Shown here piece by piece: positions 22,086 to 32,763 of a stretch of DNA of 64,000 nt. The notes beneath the pieces are model-generated. The model searched no databases, was not told where the DNA came from, and saw nothing but the letters and a program-made list of their open reading frames with translations. Made by a program: the position numbers and the translations under genes. The stretch is from Limnephilus marmoratus. Taxonomy: Eukaryota > Arthropoda > Insecta > Trichoptera > Limnephilidae. The DNA lies in contig OU862920.1 in assembly GCA_917880885.1 (NCBI GenBank), forward strand, positions 37,793,019 through 37,857,018. Direction: 5' to 3'. The number at the start of each line of letters is the position of its first letter. Position 1 is the first letter of the stretch.

Positions 22086-22649
22086 CTAGCTGATCCGGCG
22101 AACTTCGTACCGCCTCAGAATCAAAAACTGTTGTCAAGTTATTAGCTGAATTGATCTAAATTGTTTCTCCCTGCGTTTACCATACCTTGTTCTAAATTGT
22201 TTCTCCCTGCGTATCCTTTCCCCTCTCGCGTTCCCTCTCCCCACTCCACTTCTCCCCTTCCGCCGTCCCGCTAACCCCCCTTCCTGAGTTCCTTTCCCCC
22301 GTCCCGCTAACCCCCCTTCCTGAGTTCCTTTCCCCCCTCCCCCTCCCCCTCCCCCCTCCACCTCCCCCCTTTCCCCTCCCCCCTCCCCCGGTTCACAGTT
22401 CAATATTATACCCCTTACAATATTGCTGAAGTTTTTTCAAAATAGAAGAATTCGTTCCATACAAAATGTATGGGGAAAAATTATTTTCTTCGGAGTGGAA
22501 CACCCTTTACTTTAAGGGGTATGAAAAATAGATGTTGGTCGATTCTCAGACCTACCAGATAAGCACACAAAATTTCATCAAAATTGGTCCAGCCGTTTCG
22601 GAGGAGTATGGTAACAAACACCGTCACACGAGAATTTTATATATTAGAT
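22086..22649 (+). repeat. Family Q interspersed repeat (CTAGCTGATCCGGCGAACTT type)
   Basis: The copy starts CTAGCTGATCCGGCGAACTT and ends ACACGAGAATTTTATATATT, with GGTCCAGCCGTTTCGGAGGA near the 3' end. Repeats with this head and this tail are very widespread in insect genomes. The middle contains a C-rich tract with a duplicated CCCGCTAACCCCCCTTCCTG block (near 22,270 and 22,307). It is non-coding. Confidence 0.75.
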
Positions 22650-23325
22650 AAAAATATATCCCAATAAAAGGTTAAAAAAATGTTGTGTTCTCAAACACGT
22701 TGTAAATAATTACCAACATTTTATTTTCGTAATAAGAAAGAATATTCAAATTCCGGATTTCGAATATCTAAGCGTTTAATCACAATTAGCGGAAAATGTT
22801 GCCCGTGTTGTGATGGACGACTTAGCCAGCCAAGGAATTGAACCCGTATGTATATTTATAGTGTATTTGCGGTAAGTTTCAGAGTTGTTGATAGATGATA
22901 TCGCCGTGGTGGAAGAAAATCATATATAAACGAAGTCTTGCTTGAAATGGCTAACGTCGTGACCAGATCTGAATTCGCATATTCCTCACAACCTTCTCTT
23001 CAATTGGGGGTTGCCGTATTCTCACTGGCCCCTGACTTTTTGGATTCTTGTGCGGATTGGGATAATAAAAACATTATGAAAAATAATTAATATCACAAAT
23101 TCATTATTTTTGACGTTTTTTTTAAATTCATTTTTTTGGCTGATGATTTTAAAATTGATAAAATCTAATCTAATCTCATTGACTTTTACATATTACAATT
23201 AAATCTTGTGAGACTACAAGAGTAGTGCACTCGTAACGAACTTTTCCTAAATATTGAAAAATGTCAAACGATAACTTTTACCCAAATCAAAGATCCCAAT
23301 AAGCCATAAATATAGCATCAACAAA
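22650..23325. other. No gene seen
   Basis: AT-rich sequence without a recognisable domain or repeat edge. Confidence 0.4.
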
Positions 23326-23329
23326 TTTT

Positions 23330-23930
23330 CCTAAGAAGAGTTGAGCAAACTAAGGAATTTGGTATTAATTTAGACAGAAAATTATCCTTTGTTCCTAATA
23401 TAAATGAAACTACTAACGAGCTCATGAAATGCTTAAGGTTTATTTTGTGGGCAGTGAAAGATTTAAAATTAATGAATTCCTACTTAACATAACTATTTTT
23501 CACAGGGTTAGTTAATCTAGAGTGTAATTCAACAATCTGGGCTCCGTTTTTTAAGATTCACCAAAAAAAATTGAAAGGGTACAGTATAAGTTAGGAATTC
23601 CAAGATCTTAATTACACTTTTTTAATGTACTCACTAAACTTATCCGACTCGTCAACAAGGCGCTCAGTGAGCAATTTGGTGTGTCTTTTCAAAACATAGA
23701 ATGGCAGATTGGATTGACGCCATGGACGCAATTGGATGCCATGGATTCAACGAGAATTATCACTGCGTGTACCTATCCGTCATTCACGACTGACTGCTCT
23801 GTGTAATAGTCGCAAGAATGCGAATAATTGATATTCGCCTATTCAAAAGCTACACAGACTTGGTAATAAGTATAGTTCAATCGAAGTTTACCGCCACCGA
23901 TCAGTAATAGATATAAATATTTTTTTTAAT
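23330..23930 (+). pseudogene. Decayed LINE ORF2 C-terminal fragment
   Basis: Frame-shifted plus-strand translation gives peptides of the region after the reverse transcriptase palm: an FGI-LDRKLSFVP stretch, then ECNSTIWAPFFKIHQKK with LKGYSIS, and later PIQKLHRLGNKYSS. These correspond to the LGV..D.KL.F..H, LEY.S.VW.P, and C-terminal SP...R...N motifs of non-LTR retrotransposons. Stops and shifts interrupt it. The family differs from LINE-1 to LINE-3 in this window. Confidence 0.6.
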
Positions 23931-24055
23931 ATGAAACTTTTATCGTTATACAAAATATACTAGTTCTGTAATCGTTCTATAAGTACTGTAAAATACTTAA
24001 CGCTAATTACATGATTTCCAACAAACTGTTCATGTTTATTTTTATAGTAATAACT

Positions 24056-24820
24056 AGGTGGGGTACCAGGCTTCGCTCAGGACAAAATTCGCGAGTGTTC
24101 CACAATGATGATCCAGATTCTCTACTCCCGAACATTCCACAACATTCCAGAATTTTCCGGACGATCGAACTGACAGATCTTGCCTAATATACCCCTACCA
24201 AAGGGTGACCCCACCCATACAAAAAAATGCTTTGAATGTTCCAGAATAATTCGAGTGCTCTGGAATGTTCCACAATGATCTGGGATCAGAATGTTCTGGG
24301 ACGTTCTGGAACGTTGTGGAATGCTATCCAATACTCTGGAATGTTCTGGACTGTTCTAGATATTTCTGGAGGGCCACACTTCCATCCGTTATATCTTCAA
24401 AAGCACGCTCTACATGCAAAAACGGGAACCTTCTTCATGGATGAGGGACAGAAGGCTACCGCACCATATTATAACTCCCTTGATGGTACTGGGACGCGTT
24501 TCTGAGTTTCATTTTAGCGGCACGCACATTGTACACTATTTTATAATTATATATTGATTAAGATTAATATTATCGAACCTTCTAGAAACTTTCCAAAAAC
24601 TTCTAGTCTCATCGATACACTTCGCAACTCATTTCTGAAAGCTTCTAGAACTTTCTCATTCCATAACTTCCTAGAGCTTTAGCAAACCTTCCGGTATGTT
24701 CTAGAACCTTCTAGACTCACCGACATACTCTGCAACTCCATCCAGAACTTTCAAGTGTTTTATCGGAACTTCTAGAACTTTCCGGAAAACTGTTCTTGAA
24801 ATTTCTAAGGGCGAAAATTT
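24056..24820. repeat. Region dense in TTCTGGAA / TTCTAGAA words (heat-shock-element-like)
   Basis: From about 24,096 to 24,370 words such as GAACATTCCAGAA and TTCTGGAATGTTC recur every 10-25 bp on both strands. From 24,570 to 24,800 the word switches to TTCTAGAA (for example at about 24,581, 24,648, 24,699 and 24,769). Alternating GAA and TTC at 5-bp spacing is the binding pattern of heat-shock factor, but the regularity may equally reflect a decayed short tandem repeat. A segment with GATxGTACxGGGACxCxTTTCTGAG occurs at 24,483 and 24,965, so the block's downstream border is duplicated. No gene with a heat-shock signature is adjacent. Confidence 0.55.
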
Positions 24821-26280
24821 CAGCGCTTATGTAAAAATCACCTCAAGAGCTAAAATCAAATCTACTCAAATCTCGATCTCAAAATCTTCCAAAACACGCC
24901 CTTTAGGAAAAAACAAGAAACTTCATCCTGGTTGGGGGTTTGAGATCTACCTTATAACTCCCTTGATCGTACCGGGACTCCTTTCTGAGTTTTTGCGGGA
25001 CGCACTTTTTTGGACTTTCTTTTATAGTACTTATATTGATTACAAACTTACTTTAACTACTTATATATATATATACATTAACTTTTACTTTTTGTACTCT
25101 CGCTACTATACTACTATAACGCATGATAATTTAACTACATACTTGTATTGTACCTACTTATATCTAACATTTTTACATATGCACCTTTTATTGCGGTATT
25201 AATTTAGCAATTTTCTGTAAAATATCCAATCGGGCCTAATTAATATTTGCTAATTACGAACTTGCTTTACAATAAACTAGTCATGCTTATGATACTATCA
25301 ACAAAGTTACTGCACTTTGCTACGTAACTACTTTCATAGTACCTTAAGCACTTCTTTTTTAAACTTATTATACTTCCACTTATTGAACTCCTTTGTACAA
25401 CTTTACACGACAATAAAACTACATATACCTACTTGTTTTGCACCTGCTTATATCTTTCCTGTTCAGTTTATTATGTCATGTACTACAAACGTATCATTAT
25501 ACTCGTGAACAACTTACTAATAAGAATTTTTACATGTAAGAGCCTTTATAAATAAATAATTTCTTTTAGGACAAGGAGAAACGGATTGCCGATGATGTAT
25601 GACAGTAAAGTCGTAACAAAAAACCCGAAAATCGTACCAATCAATACCCGACCTTTAAAATTATCAACCACAGTTAATAATTTGGTTTTTACACAAATTC
25701 TGAATACGGGAAAGGGGTAAATCTAGAAAAAGGAAAAAATTCTAACACTTATAAATTACAATAAAGTGTTCGGGGAAGTTATCTCAGATCAAAAGTAAAC
25801 AAAATCAAGCTAAAATTGTGAATCGATGGACGTTCTTATGGATTTAATTTAATTCGACAGTTTTACTGCCTAATACCCACTTAATTAATAAACCACACAT
25901 TTCAGGTAATATTTAAAAAAATAATTTAATTAACGAATCAATGTGTCGAAAAAAAGTCACACGGAAAATGCGAATAAGAAAGAACAAATTAACAACGCTG
26001 TTCGGAAAAAAAATCTTAACTGAACTATTGAGACGGTCACCATCTTCAAGGGAAAACGAAACGCAAAAACAAATTTACAGACAGACGAAATACAAAACGG
26101 TAAAGTTAACACCGGACTTCGCTGTGTGTGTGGTTGGTCCACATGCGGCAAATGCGATGTTGCCTCACTTTTTTATTTGCCTAAATTGGCAGTTTCTTTC
26201 TAATCAGCGAAGATCACAGTTATATAGATTATCTGTTCAGTACTGTTAATAATTTAAACATTTAGCACATTAGCTGCCTC
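24821..26280. other. No recognised gene
   Basis: Very AT-rich. A plus frame at 25,941-26,249 is open for 102 codons and starts with a basic stretch (CRKKVTRKMRIRKNK), but I recognise no domain and its composition does not stand out. Left unannotated as a gene. Confidence 0.35.
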
Positions 26281-26284
26281 AAAT

Positions 26285-27395
26285 TTTTGAACTAAAAACA
26301 TCTTTAGCATCCTTGTGAAATGAAGCTCGATAAAACGGAAGTGAGCGACACCAAAAAGAGAAAAATACATTCATCTTCAGGATTTAGCCTGCGGGAGAAT
26401 GAGATATCAATTTTTTTTATTTTTTTTAAATTTATTAAATTACAGAATATATTTTGTACAAAAATTTGAGTAGACCCACAAAGCTGTCATATGGCAGCTT
26501 GTCTGCAGGTTCTAACAATTTAAACATTCTTAATATAATATCTAAGAAAATATTTGTAAATACATTTATAGTTTTAAGGAAACATTAGAATAGATCACAT
26601 AGTAATATTAGATAATTTAAGTTACAACTATTAATATATAAGATATTTCAATACACCTGCCTAATAAAAAAATATGTAGGCAGCTATATTAAGATATTCA
26701 AAGATACATGGAGTTTTCGTTCATTAACCATAGTTTTATCATTTTAGGACGTAGTCTCTCATTTTTTTTCAAATTTTATGTTTTTATTGATTTTATCGAA
26801 AATCACTGGTATTAGATATTCAAGAGTATGGCTTCCATATTTATTTAATATTCGAGGAGTTTTTAGGCCGTTTCCTTCTCTAAATCTTGTGGTATGTTTG
26901 TGTACAAGTAGGTGTTTGTAAGGGCTTTCCCCCATATTATCCATAATAGTAGTAAACCAATAAAATATGTATTTATTTCACGGGTACTCGGTTCCAATAC
27001 AATGCGATAAATCGACAGTCCCAAACAAGACTCATTTAGTCTAGTGGTATAAAGCGCCTGACGAACATCAGCGGCCAGACATCCAGCGAACCAAGGATCC
27101 AATCACACGAAATCCAAAAAAAAAAAAAAAAAATTTTTGTAAAATCAATATACTATCATTCAAACCATTCCAAAATGAATAGGTAAAGAAAACAAAAGAA
27201 AGCGACTGCGGAGAAGAAAAATCCAAAAATAATAATTAGAACAAATGTAAAAGAAAAGGTGCACTGGAATTCGGCGACAAAAATATGGAAAAAATCATCC
27301 TTCACATTGATTAAAAAAAGTGCTTCGCCGTCTTCCTACTCTCGTCTACTTTAGTTTTCTGAAGGTTTCATTTTGACATTGAAAGCACATTCTGA
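26285..27395 (+). repeat. Family R repeat split by a LINE-2-type 3' fragment
   Basis: The left part (to about 26,410, with TCTTTAGCATCCTTGTG and AAACGGAAGTGAGCGACACC) and the right part (from about 26,965, with ACTCGGTTCCAATACAATGC) together match the uninterrupted copies at 0.9 and 4.7 kb. The right part holds the tRNA-like segment (A-box-like TAGTCTAGTGGTATAAAGCG at 27,037-27,056). The A-run following it is long. It ends TTTCTGAAGGTTTCATTTTG. Confidence 0.65.
26411..26960 (-). mobile_element. 5'-truncated LINE-2 copy (3' end of ORF2 plus 3' UTR)
   Basis: A T-rich run at the left (A-tail on the minus strand) is followed by sequence almost identical to 49,540-50,055 of the full-length LINE, including AGCTTGTCTGCAGGTTCTAA. 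The minus strand still encodes the final residues of ORF2 (DNMGESPYKHLLVHKHTTRF and on to KINKNIKFEKK). High identity to the full-length element indicates a fairly recent insertion, here into a family R repeat. Confidence 0.85.
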
Positions 27396-27803
27396 TTTTT
27401 TAATTGTAATGTTTTTTCAATTAGGTTAATTACATATTTCTGGAAGTTCTGAAACTAATAATTTTAAACTTGTAAAGGTAACATTACGTTAGTTAGATAC
27501 ATTTATAATGAAAACATTTTAAAAGCAGTCACATTGTGATGCAGTAAATAATTCCACATTCATATATCCACTACAAAAAAATAATAAACAAATTTATTAA
27601 ACTTTTTGGTGTTAAAAATTATTATGAAACTTTTTACATTTAATGTGTTATTAAAATTTTACAATTCGTGAATTTTACAATTCTTCATTTTAAAATTTCA
27701 CCTGTCCATACGTACTGTCTGCATACTACATACGTTAATTAAGATTAAGAATTATTCTCATCCCACTCGAAATTACAAAGAATAAGAATATTGTATGGAC
27801 TTA
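27396..27803. other. No gene seen
   Basis: AT-rich filler between a family R copy and a MITE. Confidence 0.4.
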
Positions 27804-28192
27804 TACAACGTGTCCGGAAACTCGTAGTACAAGCGGGAAACTGGTGAATCTACATCACGTAGAGAACCCAAAAAACTTATTTTTTTCGATCTAAGAATTT
27901 CGATTTTAATATTATTTTTTCTCTATTTTTCCATTTTTTCGGCAACTAAAGGGTTAAAAAAAATTTTGAACCCGGTTTACCCTTCGTTGCATTTTATAAG
28001 ACATTACACAGCTGAAATCAACCCCCTAGTGAATTTTTTTTTCAAATTTAACCTAAAAAATTCCAACTTCGGACCCGATTTACTCGAAAACGAAAGCTCA
28101 AATCAAAAAAAGTTAAACCACAAAATCGACTTTAAATGTGATGTGGATTCTCCAGTTTCCCGCTTGTACTACGATTTTCCGGACACCTTGTA
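27804..28192. mobile_element. Mariner-type MITE with about 55-bp inverted ends
   Basis: The left end TACAACGTGTCCGGAAACTC and the reverse complement of the right end TACAAGGTGTCCGGAAAATC open inverted repeats that stay aligned for about 55 bp (through CGTAGTACAAGCGGGAAACT). TA dinucleotides at both edges fit Tc1/mariner target duplication, and the ACAAGGTGTCCGGAAA terminus is of a common mariner type. The 389-bp element has no transposase. A 77-codon open frame inside it is incidental. Confidence 0.85.
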
Positions 28193-28489
28193 TTTATAAT
28201 GGCTACCAACACCAAATGTGTAAAATTTATTATGCCTGCCCCATCACTTAATAACAAAATGTCCTGCGAATTTCAAAATAAAAATATAATTCTGATAAAA
28301 GTAACAAATTAAAAATGTGCGTACCGGCAAGACGCTTTAAAATAAGTCAAACAACCGCAAAAAATATAAAAAAGCACAAAAAATTGTTAAAAATAGTGAC
28401 AGACCACAATGAAGGAGGCCTTTGACCGAAGAAGGACTTAAAACTTGACGTAAAACAGTCGAGGAAAAAAACAGCGGATAGAATTTATT
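28193..28489. other. No gene seen
   Basis: AT-rich, purine-heavy on the plus strand. No recognisable feature. Confidence 0.35.
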
Positions 28490-28750
28490 TTTTGAAGTGA
28501 AACTTCTTTACGCACGCTTGACTTGGGGAGTAAGCGTAAACGGAAACGAGCGAGAGAATGAAAGAGACTAATCTGTGTCCTTTTTGTGCGGTGCTTCGTA
28601 GAATAGAATGTAAAATAATCCTTAAAGTTAGCAATATTATAATAAATAAACCCTACAATTATCCTGAAACTCTGCCTTCGTCTCTTTCTCTTGAAGTTTA
28701 GTTTTTTAATGTTTCATTTGTACCGTGTGTGAACTACACACATGACTTTT
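28490..28750 (+). repeat. Family R repeat, rearranged copy
   Basis: It begins TTTTTGAAGTGAAACTTCTT and ends GAAGTTTAGTTTTTTAATGT with a CCGTGTGTGAAC motif. Internally it carries CGCACGCTTGACTTGGGGAG, which in the elements at 15.4 kb lies at the other end and in inverted orientation, so this copy is a recombinant. Confidence 0.5.
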
Positions 28751-28769
28751 TTTAAACAATAGAAATGGG

Positions 28770-29190
28770 AAATTGTGCCGTGTATACTGTAAAAGTACCT
28801 ACACCTACATTTCGTCAAAGAAATTTCAAATACATTGCGCCTAAAATATACAATAACCTACCTACCAAACAAAATAATCGAATAATATTAACAAATACAA
28901 AATCCTGATCAAACAATGGATCATCGAAAAAGGTCGTGCAATCAATAGTCACCTCACCCAAATATAATCCTCTATCTCATTATTGTTACCACTACTTACA
29001 CTTACCAATCTGAAAATTTTTGTCAAATATTTTTGCTTTCTTGAAAAATGTACTTATTTAATATTTATAAAATATTTGCAAACTAGTCTGTCTCGACACA
29101 CGATTTCCTAGTGAGACAGGCCAGGTCAAAAAAATATTTGTGAACATTTTTATATAGATGCACATAAAAAAATAATAATAAAAAAAATAT
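28770..29190 (+). pseudogene. LINE ORF2 C-terminus and 3' UTR fragment
   Basis: The plus strand encodes TFRQRNFKYIAPKIYNNLPT and, after a frameshift, KQWIIEKGRAINSHL. This is the typical extreme C-terminus of a non-LTR retrotransposon ORF2 (the R...Y..P.IYN.LP motif). The following 3' UTR contains CTAGTGAGACAGGCCAGGTC and ends in an A-rich tail near 29,185. A related 3' UTR motif occurs at 56,535. Confidence 0.6.
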
Positions 29191-29387
29191 GAGTAACGAT
29201 GAACCAATAAATTGAATGAAAATGAATGTATGATTTTTAGGGATCTGTCTTTTTTACTTTATGTTAATTTAATGTTTAGGGTGATGTAATTTCAAAAGGA
29301 TTTACTTGTATAACAATAAATTATTATATGAATTCAAAGACTTTATCTGCATTTTAAATTTTTGTTCACTATTAATTTTGTTCTTGT

Positions 29388-29625
29388 TGGGTACCGCCGC
29401 GGCCGTCCGGGGAACCATTAAATTTATTGGAAAACACAACACTTCTGCAAAAGGTCACCCCAAGTGGTTTGCTATGTTTGGTAACTTATCACCTTATCAG
29501 GGATGCCCGGGTTAAGGTTTGTCTGGGTCTTGACGGTGGATGCGACTGCTACAACTACGTGGAGGGCGGATCTAAAGGGACTGGTTGAGGAAGACCTTTA
29601 GTCCTCTCGTGTATATTATACGTAT
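29388..29625 (+). repeat. Family S (SINE-like) 5' half
   Basis: The sequence from GGGTACCGCCGCGG through AAAGGTCACCCCAAGTGGTT, GGATGCCCGGGTTAAGGTTT and GGATGCGACTGC matches the 5' half of the complete copy at 40.5 kb and the copy at 42.1 kb. It stops before the 3' hairpin. Confidence 0.7.
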
Positions 29626-29770
29626 ATAAAACATTCAAACCATTTTTATCAGTCAATTTGAGTGATCAACTAAAACATGTATTACTATAAAATTTAATTG
29701 CCAACAATTTATTGGATATTTTGGAGTTTGGATGATTTCATCATTTCATCTGTTGGAAAACACTTAAGGC

Positions 29771-30192
29771 TCTGCAACCGGGCCCGAAAAGAAGAAGATG
29801 GAGAGATACGGAATTACGAATGTTAGAGGAGAGCGCTAACATATACAGCGACAAATTCGATGCGAAAATTGCGAAAATGCTTAATAAAACACGACTCGTT
29901 AAAAAAAAAGCAAAAATCTTGCGGGCATTATCTTAAACAATATTTAAAGAAACACTGTGAATTTTTTCATACATATAAATTGTAAAATAACTAAAACAAA
30001 CTTGTCAATAATAATTTTTGGAGCATACTTTGCGATTTTTTTCTATCGAGGGAATTTTATATAATTTGCTTTTCGGCGCGGGCAAAGTCTAGATATTATC
30101 TTCAAGAATAACATATATTTTTAAGAGCTTTAAAACTTACCGTGTTTAAGGGAAATATGTAATAAATCGGTACAAATCCGGGTCGCTGGCCC
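29771..30192 (-). repeat. Family D repeat, copy 2 (inverted relative to copy 1)
   Basis: This is the reverse complement of 18,821-19,245 along its whole length, beginning TCTGCAACCGGGCCCGAAAA and ending GACCCGGATTTG-type sequence with a final GGCC. Substitutions are spread along it, so the two copies are old, independent insertions. Confidence 0.7.
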
Positions 30193-30299
30193 ATAAAACT
30201 CAATTTTGGTAAGTGGTGTGTTGGACGCTTTCTGCACAACTACGCCCGATTGTGGTTTGGCTATTTGAAAATGATGGCTGTTGGGATTGGTTTAATGAT

Positions 30300-30720
30300 G
30301 CAGGTGCTTGTTGTGGCAAACTGAATAAATGAGGGTAAAAGATATTTCCTATTTATTAGAAATTTGTAAATTTCATGTTTCTATTATCATCAACTACGAA
30401 TCCGGAAATCACGGGTTCAAATCCTGTCAAGCGCGAATAATTATTTTTTTTTTTAAATTTGGTGTTATAATTATTATTATAAGGATGTACACGGTTGACA
30501 TTTGTCATTTGCAATATATAGAACGAGCCGTATACGCGATCCGTTTTCATGTACCAAATGTGTACATATGTTGATGCAGCTGTTTGCTGTAGCAAACTAA
30601 ATAAATTAGCGTAAAGGATATTTCCTATAAGAAATTGAAAAATTGTTACTTCATGTTTCTAATATCACCGGGTATGAATTCGGAGGTCATGAAGATCAAA
30701 CATTAAATTGTCACGTGAGA
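30300..30720 (+). repeat. Two-copy tandem repeat of about 270-290 bp with a B-box-like motif
   Basis: A unit beginning (T/G)GTxGCAAACTxAATAAAT and continuing with AAAxGATATTTCCTAT and CATGTTTCTA starts near 30,310 and again near 30,585. The first unit contains ACGGGTTCAAATCCTGTCAA (30,411-30,430), which looks like a tRNA T-arm with a B-box; the second has lost it. No full tRNA fold is present. Confidence 0.55.
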
Positions 30721-30779
30721 ACGAGTCGGTTCTACGACTCGTTCTTGGGATCAACAACTCGGCTGTGAAAAGATTTACC

Positions 30780-31080
30780 TCTTAGTATTTGTTCGCCTGA
30801 GCTGATTAAGTCATTTATTGCCGCAAGGGTGTTCGTTGGTGTTTTTCCTAAAGCCATATTGTTTTTTTATATAAAATAATGAATTTTTTAAAGGAAAATT
30901 ATTTAATCTTTCTCAAATCACAAGTTCAAAAAATTTGGGTAGGATTGGTAAGATTGAAATGGGTCTATAGTTTGAGGTATTCATTTTGAACTCACCTTTG
31001 TGCGGTAACACCTGACCAATTTTACAGCTATCCGGAAAAGTTCCCTCTTTTAAACACTCTTTTAAAATTAATATACGTAT
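30780..31080 (-). pseudogene. LINE-4 reverse transcriptase fragment
   Basis: Minus-strand peptides include KEGTFPDSCKIGQVLPHKGE and TSNYRPISILPILPKFFE, the first conserved block of a non-LTR reverse transcriptase (K.G..P..WK...V.P..K and NYRPIS). Beyond a frameshift it reads into QYGF- and NTLAAINDLI-like residues. The same family occurs, broken up, at 46.5 and 56.3-57.1 kb. The left flank (ACGAGTCGTTCTTGGGATCA) also recurs near 63,750. Confidence 0.65.
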
Positions 31081-31285
31081 CTCTGGCTGAATCAACCATC
31101 CGTTATGGACTTACTTCTTGGGGACATTCTTGTAAAACTAATATAAATTATATCCAAACATTGCAAAACTCCCTGACAAAATTATTAATCCCTAAGTACA
31201 CTAATGAACACAGAAGGGACACTAAATTAATATACAAGTCTCTAAATGTTTTACCTGTCAGAGGATTATTGTTTTATAATATTAC
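31081..31285 (+). pseudogene. LINE-5 ORF2 C-terminal fragment, first part
   Basis: The plus strand is open and reads AESTIRYGLTSWGHSC, NINYIQTLQNSLTKLLIPKY and then RGLLFYNI. This is the post-RT domain of a jockey-group LINE (ES.LRYG...WGH). The reading frame continues without loss across the inserted repeat at 33,117, where it resumes as ISQHVILSD. Confidence 0.75.
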
Positions 31286-31924
31286 TAGCTGAACCCGACC
31301 ACGCTTCGCTGTGGCTTTGTCTGATTTTAATTATTAGAGGAGTTAACAAAAATTGTCTAGCAACTGTGCATTTTCCAAGAAGACATATTGCTTAATTGAA
31401 TATCTGCTGTGACTATGCTGTAGTATAATTTTTTTTTTATTATTTTTTTATTCAGACCTTAAAGGCTTTTACAATATCACGTTATTTCATGCGTTGCTAT
31501 GCCATTTAATAAAGAAATTGTTTCTCCCTGAGTGTCCTTTCCCATTCGACCCGTTCGCCTTCCGCCTCCCCTTCTTCTCCTGCATCCTCTTCCCCTCTCG
31601 CGTTCCCACTACGTCACCTCCACCTTCCCTCTCCCCACTCCACTCCCCCTCCCCCTTCCTCCGTCCCGCAAACCCTTCTCCCGAGTTCTCCTCCGCCCTC
31701 CCAGGTTCCCCTCCCCTTCCCAGGTTCCCCTCCCCTCTCGCCTTCGCCTTCCACCTTCCCCGCCTTCCCTCTTCCCTTTACCGCTCCCTCGTCCCGCCAA
31801 CCCTCCTCCCGCGTTCCATATATTCAATCCAAGTACATTCAGTTTTTAAACAGCCCGCGTGCACCTTTAACAATTTTATTCAAATTTCAATTTTTCATGT
31901 ATATTAAATTTGGTATCTAACATA

Positions 31925-32763
31925 TAGTCTGTCAAAATAGAGTAGAAAATATAAAAACTGGAACTACTAAATTTGTAGACTGGCAACACCAATTTAACTG
32001 TCAAATATTTTTTTGAAGTGCAATGACACTGAATGTGTAGAATACAGTCAACCACATTTTAAAAAACATTTTTTCTTCATGACATAAATTTTATTAAAAG
32101 GTGATTAATAAAGCGATTTGCTTTAATTTAATTTAACATAAATTTGAATTTAACAATATATATGTAGAAAGGAAGAATCACTAATGGTGAGTTTAGTTAA
32201 ACTACTTTTAGATCTGAATGAGTTAAATATATTCAGATCTATAATTAGAGACATGATCTAAAGCCCAGGCAACGCTAATTACTTTATCTAGTATCAAATA
32301 AATGTGAGCAATTTCTAACCTGTGCTTTATATTTTATTACATTAGGGAACGTACCCATACTACGTGACACGTTTAGGGGGGGGGGGGGTCTTCAAAATGT
32401 CACGCTCCATACAAATGAGCGGCGAGTTGCTTAGGATTTTGGTCAACGGGGGGGGGGGGGTTAAAAATTCAAAAAGTAGGTCACGTAGTATGGGTATGTT
32501 CCCTTATAGTTATTCTTCATTATGTTAACACAAAATTGCAAAGGTATAATAATAATATACCTATATTCAATTCTCATTTTGAGATCGGCGGGTATCACTA
32601 TACTGCAATGAAAAAATATTTTTTCCACTATTATGCCTTTTTAATTTTTTTTGAAAATGTAGGTTACACAGCTTTACTTTAACACCATGAGTTATGTGTT
32701 TAGTATTGCCATTTGATCAACAGTGGCGCCCTCATATATTTTCTACTCTTTTTTGACAGACTA
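31925..32763. mobile_element. TA-flanked inverted-repeat element, 839 bp
   Basis: The ends TAGTCTGTCAAAATAGAGTA and, in reverse complement, TAGTCTGTCAAAAAAGAGTA are nearly identical for about 27 bp. A TA lies directly outside each end (31,923-31,924 and 32,764-32,765). The uninterrupted target (ACATAGGTACC) is seen in copy b of family P at about 7,121. This is a Tc1/mariner-like non-autonomous element. It contains no transposase but hosts a further MITE. Confidence 0.8.
32345..32503. mobile_element. 159-bp MITE with TTA target duplication and poly-G runs
   Basis: GGGAACGTACCCATACTACG at the left is matched by the right end's reverse complement GGGAACATACCCATACTACG, and the arms continue through TGAC. 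TTA is present on both sides (32,342-32,344 and 32,504-32,506), which fits PIF/Harbinger-like insertion. Two runs of 12-13 G lie inside, in the same strand. Confidence 0.8.

Noticed and set aside
25941..26249. 102-codon plus frame as a small gene
   Set aside because: No recognisable domain, no clear codon bias against the background, and no supporting splice or homology signal.
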